A stretch of 64,000 nt of DNA from Pseudomonadota bacterium. Its GTDB lineage: Bacteria; Pseudomonadota; Gammaproteobacteria; Burkholderiales; Burkholderiaceae_F. The stretch spans positions 32,015 through 96,014 of the forward strand of contig JAEZVV010000069.1 of the NCBI GenBank assembly GCA_023443095.1, in the 5' to 3' direction. Positions 52,509 through 60,700 of the stretch are shown piece by piece. The position numbers and the translations under genes are program-made. Positions within the stretch are counted from its first letter, which is position 1; the number at the start of each line of letters is the position of its first letter. The notes under the pieces are model-generated. The model saw only the letters and a list, made by a program, of their open reading frames with translations. It had not been told where the DNA came from and made no database searches.

Positions 52509-54581
52509 TCACACCGGCGCGACCTCGACCAGGCAGTCGTAAAAGGTCGGTCCGCGGCCGATGTCGGTCAGCTTCTGGCTCGTCACTTCGTTGACGTTTT
52601 TGCCGTCGCGACCGAGTTTTTTCCACCAGATCGACAAGGCCACCACCACCCCCGGCCGCGCTCGTTCGCTGACCCTTGCAATCAGTTCGAACTCGCCGCG
52701 CTGGTTGAACACCCGCACCACGTCACCGGTCTCGATCCCGCGCGCAGCCGCATCGAGCGGGTGGATCTCGAGCCGCGGCTCGCCTTCGACGGCACGCAGG
52801 CTCTCGACGTTGACGAAGCTCGAGTTGAGGAAGTTGCGCGCTGGCGGCGAGATGATCGCCAGCGGGAAACGCGCCGCCAGTTCCGGGTTGCTGGTCGGCC
52901 CCTCGTAAGGCGGGACGTAGTCCGGCACCGGGTCGAGTCCGAGCCGGCCCACGGCCGCCGACACCAGCTCGCAGCGACCCGACGGCGTGGGAAAGCCGCC
53001 CTCGGCAAACGGCGCATAGGTCTCGGGCAGAGCGAGCCGCTGCCAGCCACTCACCTTCAGGCGCTGCCAGTCGAGATCCGCGCCCGCACCTTCGCGCTTG
53101 AAAGCCTGAGCCGCAATCTGCTCGTCGGTCTCGGCAAAACAGGGCTCGTCATACGCCATGGCACGGGCCAGGCGGCGGAAGATCTCGGTATTGGGCAGCG
53201 CCTCGCCCAGCGGAGCAATCGCCGGGTTGTTGGCCAACACGTAAAGGTGGCCGTAACTGGCGTGGATGTCGACGTGTTCGAGCTGGGTGGTGGCAGGCAG
53301 GATGTAGTCGGCGTAATCGGCAGTGTCGGTCTGGAACTGCTCGATCACGACGGTGAACAAGTCCTCGCGGGCAAAACCCGCCGCCACCCGGCCCGATTCC
53401 GGCGCCACCGCCACCGGGTTGCTGTTGTAGACCACCAGCGCCTCGATCGGCGGCTCGGCGGACGCCAGCGCATCGCCGATCGAACTCATGTTCACCGTGC
53501 GCGGCGTCCGCCCCGCCAGCAGGTCGGGGCGCTGCAAGGCGATCGTGTCGCGGGGATAGGCGCCGCTGGTCGACAGCAGGACCCCGCCGGCGGCATCGCG
53601 CCAATGGCCGGTCAGCGCCGGCAAGGCCGAAATCAGCCGCACCGCATTGCCGCCGCCGTGCGCCCGCTGCATGCCGTAGTTGAGGCGGATCGCCGCCGGT
53701 CGCGTGGACCACCAGTCGCTCGCGAGCTGCTCGACCACCGCGGCCTCGATGCCGCAGATCTGCGCCACCCGCTCGGGCGGGTAGGCCTGCGCCCGCGCCG
53801 CGAGCTCGTCAAAACCCAGGGTGTGGCGTTCGATGTAATCGCGATCCAGCCAGCCCTCCCGCACCAGAACGTGAATCAGGCCCAGCGCCAGGGCACCGTC
53901 GGTGCCTGGCAGCAGGGCAATGTGCTGGTGGCATTTCTCGGCGGTCAGCGAACGGTAGGGGTCGATCGCGATCAGCCTGGCGCCATGGCGCTTGGCCTCC
54001 TGCGCAAAGCTCCACAAGTGCAGGTTGGACGCAATCGCATTGGCGCCCCAGAAGACGATCAGCTTGGCGTCGGCAAAGGACTCCATCGCCGGACCGGTGC
54101 GAGTGCCCAGCACATGGGTCATGCCCTCGGCACCGGCGGTGGCGCAGATGGTGCGGTCGAGCTGGCTCGCGCCGAGCTTGTTGAAGAAACGCCCCGCCAT
54201 AGCTTCACCCTGCACCAGGCCCATGGTGCCGGCGTAGGAATACGGCAGGATGCGCTGCGGGTCGCGCGCCGCAATGGCCTTGAGCCGAGCGGCGATGTCG
54301 GCCAGCGCGGTCTCCCAGCTCACCCGTTCGAAGCCGCCCGCACCCTTCTTCCCCACGCGTTTCAGCGGGTACAGCAGGCGCTGCGGATGATAGACCCGCT
54401 CCACGTAGCGGCTGACCTTGGTGCACAAGGCGCCGGCCGTGGTCGGGTGTTCGGGATCGCCCGTGACCTTGACCGCCACGCGGCGGCCCTTGTCGTCGCG
54501 ACCGACGTGGACCAGCATCGCGCAGGTGTCTGGGCAGTCGTGCGGGCAGGCGGCGCGAACAATCTCGTGGGTGTCGTCCAT
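52509..54581 (-). CDS. cytoplasmic molybdopterin oxidoreductase with one Fe4S4 cluster
   Basis: 690 residues. N-terminal cluster motif CPHDCPDTC with Cys 12, 16, 20 and a fourth at 53 (GALCTK). The bis-MGD enzyme body includes VSWETALADIAARLK, VFWGANAIASNLHLW, AIDPYRSLTAEKCHQHIALLPGTDGALALGLIH (cited in pieces), and VIEQFQTDTADYADYILPATTQLEH. A C-terminal molydop-binding domain (about 580-685) has LEIHPLDAAARGIETGDVVRVFN. There is no Tat signal, so it is cytoplasmic. The substrate is unknown; no partner subunits are adjacent. It begins 1 bp after argE, so it is cotranscribed with it. Confidence 0.9.
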   Translation of the reverse strand: MDDTHEIVRAACPHDCPDTCAMLVHVGRDDKGRRVAVKVTGDPEHPTTAGALCTKVSRYVERVYHPQRLLYPLKRVGKKGAGGFERVSWETALADIAARLKAIAARDPQRILPYSYAGTMGLVQGEAMAGRFFNKLGASQLDRTICATAGAEGMTHVLGTRTGPAMESFADAKLIVFWGANAIASNLHLWSFAQEAKRHGARLIAIDPYRSLTAEKCHQHIALLPGTDGALALGLIHVLVREGWLDRDYIERHTLGFDELAARAQAYPPERVAQICGIEAAVVEQLASDWWSTRPAAIRLNYGMQRAHGGGNAVRLISALPALTGHWRDAAGGVLLSTSGAYPRDTIALQRPDLLAGRTPRTVNMSSIGDALASAEPPIEALVVYNSNPVAVAPESGRVAAGFAREDLFTVVIEQFQTDTADYADYILPATTQLEHVDIHASYGHLYVLANNPAIAPLGEALPNTEIFRRLARAMAYDEPCFAETDEQIAAQAFKREGAGADLDWQRLKVSGWQRLALPETYAPFAEGGFPTPSGRCELVSAAVGRLGLDPVPDYVPPYEGPTSNPELAARFPLAIISPPARNFLNSSFVNVESLRAVEGEPRLEIHPLDAAARGIETGDVVRVFNQRGEFELIARVSERARPGVVVALSIWWKKLGRDGKNVNEVTSQKLTDIGRGPTFYDCLVEVAPV

Positions 54582-54582
54582 G

Positions 54583-55785
54583 TCAGAGCTCGGGCAAAGG
54601 AGCGGCGATCATGCGGGACAGGAAAGCCTCGCAGGCGGCGACCTGATCGTAGGTGATGAACTCGTCGGGCTTGTGCGCCTGCTCGATCGAGCCCGGCCCC
54701 AGCAACACGGTGGGGATGCCGGCGCGAGCGAAGAGGCTGGCTTCGGTGCCGAAACCCACTGCGCCCGCACCACGGTGGGCCGTGCGAGCGAGCTCCTGCG
54801 CCCAACGCACGATAGGCGCGTCCGGCGCAATGCCGAAGGCGGGCAACTCGGCGATCAGTTCGAAACTCACCCCCGTCCCTGCTGCAACGGCCTGCATCGC
54901 CGGCACCAGCACCTCGCGCGCATGGCCTTCGATCTCGGCCAGCAAAGCTTCCTGCTCCGTGCCCGGCAGGTTGCGCATTTCGAAGACGAACTCGGCGTCG
55001 CGTGCGACCACGTTGGTGGCGATCCCGCCTCTCATGGTACCGGTCTGGAGCGTGGAATACGGCACTCCGAAACGCGGGTCGCTTTCGCTGCGGGCGCAGC
55101 GGTCGGCCAGCTCGCGGATAAAGACAACCAGGCGGGCGGCGAACTCGATCGCATTGACCCCTTCGGGCGTGAGGGCCGAATGCGCTTCCCGCCCGCGCAC
55201 GCAGCAGCGGATGTCGCGCTTGCCCTTGTGCGCGACGATGGCCTGCATGTCGGTGGGTTCGCCGATGATGCAGCCGGCGGGCTGGATGCCGCGTTCGGCC
55301 AGGTCGGCGATCAGGCCGCGCACGCCGATGCAGCCCACTTCCTCGTCGTAGGAAAACGCCAAGTGGATCGGCGCGTGGTCCTGCGCCGCCAGCAGTTGCG
55401 GCGCCATCGCCAGCGCCACCGCGATAAAACCCTTCATGTCGGCGCTGCCGCGGCCGACGATGCGGCCATCGACGTGGCGCGCGACGAAGGGGTCGCTGGT
55501 CCATTCTTGGCCGTCGACCGGCACCGTGTCGGTATGACCGGACAGGATGATGCCGCCCGCTTTCACCCGCTCGGGATCGTCGGCCAGGGTGGCGAAGAGG
55601 TTGGCCTTGCGCCGCTTTGCATCGTAAGTGAGCCGGGACTTCACGCCGAGCCCGGCAAGGTGGTCGCGCACCGACTCGATCAGCCCCAGGTTGGAGTCGC
55701 AGCTGACCGTCGGAATCGCGATCAGGCGGTCGATCATGTCGAGCGCGGCGCGCGAAGGCGCGAGGATTTCGGCAGGATGATTCAT
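54583..55785 (-). CDS. argE: acetylornithine deacetylase
   Basis: 400 residues, M20 family. ILSGHTDTVPVDGQEW and GRGSADMKGFIAVALA hold the metal ligands, AFSYDEEVGCIGVRGLI the catalytic Glu, and GIIGEPTDMQAI-like (CIIGEPTDM) and C-terminal LLGPGSIEQAHKPDEFI follow ArgE. It deacetylates N-acetylornithine to ornithine. It is upstream of the molybdopterin enzyme gene in one apparent operon and divergent from the second M20 gene. A related desuccinylase role is possible but less likely. Confidence 0.9.
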   Translation of the reverse strand: MNHPAEILAPSRAALDMIDRLIAIPTVSCDSNLGLIESVRDHLAGLGVKSRLTYDAKRRKANLFATLADDPERVKAGGIILSGHTDTVPVDGQEWTSDPFVARHVDGRIVGRGSADMKGFIAVALAMAPQLLAAQDHAPIHLAFSYDEEVGCIGVRGLIADLAERGIQPAGCIIGEPTDMQAIVAHKGKRDIRCCVRGREAHSALTPEGVNAIEFAARLVVFIRELADRCARSESDPRFGVPYSTLQTGTMRGGIATNVVARDAEFVFEMRNLPGTEQEALLAEIEGHAREVLVPAMQAVAAGTGVSFELIAELPAFGIAPDAPIVRWAQELARTAHRGAGAVGFGTEASLFARAGIPTVLLGPGSIEQAHKPDEFITYDQVAACEAFLSRMIAAPLPEL

Positions 55786-55872
55786 GGTGAGCCCTGAGAG
55801 TGCCAGGGCATTCTAGTGCGGGCCGGGCGCGGCTTCGCTACGATGCTGGCTCGCCCCACCGGAGTCAGGCCT

Positions 55873-57063
55873 ATGCAAATCATCGACCGAATCGCCCAAT
55901 TCCACGACGACATCCGCGCCATCCGCCGCGACCTTCACGCCCACCCCGAGCTGCGCTTCGAAGAGAAGCGCACGAGCGACATCGTCGCCGCGACACTCGA
56001 ATCCTGGGGCATCGAAGTGCATCGCGGCCTGGGCGGCACCGGCGTGGTCGGAGTGATTCGTAACGGTGATAGCCCGCGTGCGATTGGCCTGCGCGCCGAC
56101 ATGGACGCCTTGCCGATCAACGAACTCAACCGCTTCGCCCACGCCTCGCGCCACCCGGGCAAGATGCACGCCTGCGGCCACGACGGCCACACCGCGATGC
56201 TGCTGGCGGCGGCCCGCTACCTGGCCGAGGTCCGCCCCTTCGACGGCACCGTGGTCCTGATCTTCCAGCCGGCCGAAGAAGGCGGCGCCGGCGCCCAGAA
56301 GATGATCGAAGACGGCCTGTTCGAGCGCTTCCCGGTCGATGCCGTGTTCGGCATGCACAACTGGCCCGGGATCCCGGCCGGCCACTTCGGCGTCACGCCG
56401 GGACCGATGATGGCCTCGAGCAACGAGTTCGAGATCCGCATCACCGGCAAGGGCGCCCACGCCGCCATGCCCCACCTCGGCGTCGACCCGGTCTTCGTCG
56501 CGATCCAGATCGCCCAGGCCTTGCAGGGCATCGTCACGCGGACGAAAAAGCCGATCGACGCGGCGGTGCTGTCGATCACCCAGATCCACGCCGGCGAGAC
56601 CACCAACGTGATTCCCGAAACCGCGCTGCTGTCGGGCACGGTGCGCACCTTCTCCGACAGCGTGACCGCGCTGTTTGAGGAAAAGATGCGCCATATCGCC
56701 ACCCTCACCGCCCAGGCCCACGGCGCCCACGCCGAACTCGAGTTCCTCTGGAACTACCCGCCCACCGTCAACCATGTCAACGAAGCCCGCTTCGCCGCCG
56801 ACGTCGCCGCCAGCGTGGTCGGCGCGGACAGGGTCAACAGCGCGCAGGAACCGACCATGGGGGCGGAAGACTTCGCCTTCATGCTCAAGGCGCGCCCCGG
56901 CGCCTACCTTTTCATCGGCAACGGCGAAGGCGGCCACCGCGACGGCGGCCACGGCCTTGGGCCGTGCATGCTGCACAACCCTTCGTACGACTTCAACGAC
57001 GACTTGATCCCGATCGGCGCCAGCTTCTTCTCGCGTCTGGTCGAACGTTTCCTGGCGCGCTGA
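55873..57063 (+). CDS. M20 family amidohydrolase (hippurate hydrolase/IAA-amino acid hydrolase type)
   Basis: 396 residues. RRDLHAHPELRFEEKRTS, ALPINELNRFAHASRHPGKMHACGHDGHTAMLL (cited in pieces; ligand Cys and His), FQPAEEGGAGAQKMIEDGLF and VFGMHNWPGIPAGHFGV are typical of the amidohydrolase subfamily, ending with the AHGAHAELEFLWNYPP and MGAEDFAFML motifs. It cleaves N-acyl amino acids; the exact substrate is unknown. ATG 55873 was chosen at the family start. It is divergent from argE. Confidence 0.93.
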   Translation: MQIIDRIAQFHDDIRAIRRDLHAHPELRFEEKRTSDIVAATLESWGIEVHRGLGGTGVVGVIRNGDSPRAIGLRADMDALPINELNRFAHASRHPGKMHACGHDGHTAMLLAAARYLAEVRPFDGTVVLIFQPAEEGGAGAQKMIEDGLFERFPVDAVFGMHNWPGIPAGHFGVTPGPMMASSNEFEIRITGKGAHAAMPHLGVDPVFVAIQIAQALQGIVTRTKKPIDAAVLSITQIHAGETTNVIPETALLSGTVRTFSDSVTALFEEKMRHIATLTAQAHGAHAELEFLWNYPPTVNHVNEARFAADVAASVVGADRVNSAQEPTMGAEDFAFMLKARPGAYLFIGNGEGGHRDGGHGLGPCMLHNPSYDFNDDLIPIGASFFSRLVERFLAR

Positions 57064-57082
57064 GATCGTCCGGCAGCAGAAG

Positions 57083-57111
57083 AAACGGCGCCCGCGGGCG
57101 CCGTTTTTTTT
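57083..57111 (+). terminator. intrinsic terminator of the M20 amidohydrolase gene
   Basis: The stem ACGGCGCCCG/CGGGCGCCGT is followed by eight T. The A-run on its 5' side is short, so it serves mainly the plus strand. Confidence 0.92.
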
Positions 57112-57442
57112 ACTTCAGGCAGTACCGCTGCCGCAGCCTGGACGCGCGGAACACCAGCGCCGACGCGGCCGTGAGCAAGGCCACCGTTCCCAGGATGGCC
57201 GCCAGCCGCAGCCAGGGCTGGTCCCAGGACATGCGTTCCGCGACCAGCATCATCAGGGTGCGAACCCACTCGATCGCCCCCAGCAGAACGGCGATCTGCA
57301 CCGCCCTTGCCGCCCAGGCACGCGGCACCAGCAGCAGGAAGGCCACGGCCAGCGACAGCGCTGCCAGCGGCATCAGGCTGGCGCGATAGAAATGCGCCGC
57401 CAGGACCAGCAGGGAAAGAACCGGGGCAATCAACCAATACAC
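57110..57442 (-). CDS. small integral membrane protein, 110 residues
   Basis: Four predicted helices, with little outside the membrane: YWLIAPVLSLLVLAAHFY, PLAALSLAVAFLLLV, VQIAVLLGAIEWV and LAAILGTVALLTAASALVF. GTG 57442 was chosen because AAGGAG lies 6 bp before it; the longer frame to 57514 has no ribosome-binding site and a non-membrane extension. The family is not recognised. It sits convergent to the M20 gene. Confidence 0.6.
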   Translation of the reverse strand: MYWLIAPVLSLLVLAAHFYRASLMPLAALSLAVAFLLLVPRAWAARAVQIAVLLGAIEWVRTLMMLVAERMSWDQPWLRLAAILGTVALLTAASALVFRASRLRQRYCLK

Positions 57443-57700
57443 GTCGAACTCCTTCAAAGGTGGCGCAGCATCGCGCCCCGGCCGCGCAGCGGAATTGATC
57501 GGCGTCAGCGCCACCCATCCGGGTTAGACGGCCTTCCGCCCGCGGGGGTAGAGGCCTTCCCCAGCCTTGAAGCCGGCCGAGCTTGACGCCGCGCTTCCAG
57601 CCCCCACCTGATCTCGCACGGGCGGTCGGCAGCGGGCGCTCGTTAGACTTTACCCGTCATTCCCGGCGCCCGCCCCGGCCGCGCCCCAACAGGTTCCCGC

Positions 57701-60700
57701 ATGTCGAAGCAAGACTCCAAGGCGATCCGCATCCGCGGCGCCCGCCAGAACAATCTGCGCAATCTCGACCTTGACCTTCCCACCGGCGAGCTGACGGTGG
57801 TGACGGGCGTCTCGGGCTCGGGCAAAAGCTCGCTCGTCTTCGACACGCTTTACGCTGAAGGCCAGCGCCGCTACGTCGAGACCTTCAGCCCCTACGCGCG
57901 CCAGTTCCTCGACCGCATGGACCGGCCCCAGGTCGACCGCATCGACGGTGTGCCGCCGGCGATCGCGATCGATCAGACCAACCCTGTTCGCACTTCGCGT
58001 TCGACGGTCGGCACCATGACCGAGCTCAACGACCACTTGAAGCTCCTGTTCGCCCGCGCCTCGCAGCTCCATTGCTCCGGCTGCGGCAAGCGGGTGCAGC
58101 GCGACACGCCGGCGGGAATCTTCACCGCGCTGACCCAACGCGCCGCCACGGCGGGCGATCCGCGTCTGGTGCTCACCTTCGCCGTGCCAGTGCCCAAGAA
58201 CTTCACCGAAGACGAGGTCCGCTCCCACCTCGAGGCGCAGGGCTATACCAAGGTTCATGGGGAGCGCACGGCCAGTGGCGAAAAGCTGCTCGACGTCGTC
58301 AGCGACCGCTTCCGGCTCGCCAGCGTCGACCAGGCGCGCGTGGTCGACGCAATCGAACGCGGCCTGCGCCTGGGCGCGGGCAAGGTCGATGCGCATGTGC
58401 TGGCCGAGAACGGCAGCGACGCGGCCGTGTGGAAGTTCAGCGAAGGCCTGCATTGCGCCGACTGCGACATCGCCTACGAAACCCCTCACCCCTCGACCTT
58501 CAGCTTCAACTCGCCCTTGGGCGCCTGCGAGACATGCCGCGGGTTCGGCCGCGTGATCGGGGTCGACTACGGCCTGGTCATCCCCGACCCGAACAAGCCC
58601 CTTGCCGACGGCGCGGTCAAGCCCTGGCAGACCAAGAGCTTCGAGGAATGCCAGGCCGACCTCGTCAAATACGCCAAGCGCGACCAGGTCGCGCTCGACG
58701 TTCCGTTCAAGGACCTGCCGCCCGAACACCAGCGCTGGGTGCTCGAAGGCGAACCCGGCTGGAAGGGCAAGTGGCAGAGCCAGTGGTACGGCGTCAGCCA
58801 CTTCTTCGAGTGGCTCGAGAGCAAGGCCTACAAGATGCACATACGCGTGCTCTTGTCGCGTTACCGCAGCTATACCGAATGCCCCACCTGCGCCGGCGCC
58901 CGCCTGAAGCCCCAGGCCCTGCTGTGGCGGGTCGGGACCCGGGCCGACGCCGACGCCGCGCTCGCCCCCGGGGCGATGAAAGCAATGGGGTCGGACTCGA
59001 GTTTCGCTCAGGCCAGTGAGCCGAGTGAAGCGTCGGCTTTGCCAAATCCGAATCCGCCCCCGGCTTCCTCGGCCTGCCCCGCCCCCGGCCAGCTTGCTGC
59101 CAGCGACGACGCGCCGCGTTACCAGCGCTACCGCCCCGCCGGCGTGCGCTGGTCGCGCGAGCAGCTGGATGCCATGCCCGGCCTCGCGATCCACGACCTG
59201 ATGCTCTTGCCGATCGAGCGCATCAAACTTTTCTTCGACCGAATCACCCTGCCCGCCCCGCTCGACGAAGCGAGTCAGATGCTGCTCGAAGAAATCCGCG
59301 CCCGCCTCAAGTTCCTGGTCGACGTCGGCCTCGGGTATCTGACGCTCGACCGCCAGAGCCGCACGCTCTCGGGCGGCGAGGTGCAGCGCATCAACCTCAC
59401 CACGGCCCTGGGCACCTCGCTCGTCAACACCTTGTTCGTTCTCGACGAACCCAGCATCGGCCTGCATCCGCGCGACATGGACCGCGTCACTCGCGTCATG
59501 CACCGCCTGCGCGACGCCGGCAACACCCTGGTCGTGGTCGAACACGACCCGCAGGTGATGCTCGCCGCCGACCGCGTGATCGACATGGGCCCGGGCCCGG
59601 GCGAACGCGGCGGCCGCATCGTATTCAACGGCTCTCCCGCCGAGCTGAAACGCGCCGAGACGCTGACCGGCCACTACTTGGCCGGCGCGATCCGGATCGA
59701 CAAGCCCTTCCGCGAACCGGTGAGCAGCAAGACCCCGAAAATCGTGGTCCAGGGCGCTCGCCAGCACAACCTGAAGAACCTCGACATCGAGCTGCCCTTG
59801 AAGCGCCTGGTGGCAATCACCGGTGTGTCGGGCTCGGGCAAGTCGACCCTGATCCAGGACGTGCTGGTGCCCGCGCTCGCCAAGGCCAAGGGCAAGGCGA
59901 CCGAAGCCCCGGGCGAACACGACGCGGTGTTCGGTGCCGACTGGATCGATGACGTCGCTTTTGTCGACCAGTCGCCGATCGGCAAGACCACGCGTTCCAA
60001 CCCGGCGAGCTACGTCGGCGCTTTCGATTCGATCCGCAAGCTCTTCGCCAAGGCCGAACTTTCCAAGGAGCGCGGCTACACCGCCGGCACCTTCAGCTTC
60101 AACTCGGGCGACGGCCGCTGCCCCACCTGCGGCGGCAACGGTTTCGAACACGTCGAGATGCAGTTCCTCTCCGACGTCTACCTGCGCTGCCCCGATTGCG
60201 ACGGCCAGCGCTACCGTCCCGAGACCCTCGAGGTGGCGATCGGCCGCCTCGACCGCGCGCTCAACATCGCCCAAGTGCTCGAACTCACCGTCAGCGAAGC
60301 GATCGACTTCTTCAAGGCTGACCGCGAAGTGGTTCGGGCGCTGGCACCAATCGCCGAGGTTGGTTTGGAATACGTCAAGCTCGGCCAGCCCGTGCCCACG
60401 CTCTCGGGCGGCGAGGCGCAGCGCCTGAAGCTCGCCGGTTTTCTGGCCGAAGCCGCCACCGGCAAGCCGCCCACCCGCGGCACCCTGTTCCTCTTTGACG
60501 AACCCACCACCGGCCTGCATTTCGACGACGTCGCGAAACTCATGCGTGCGCTGCGCCAGCTGATCGCCACCGGCCATTCGGTGGTCGTGATCGAACACAA
60601 CCTCGACGTGATCGACGGCGCCGACTGGCTGATCGACCTCGGCCCCGAAGGCGGCGACGCCGGCGGCTGTTTGGTAGGCGTGGGCACGCCCGACGACTTG

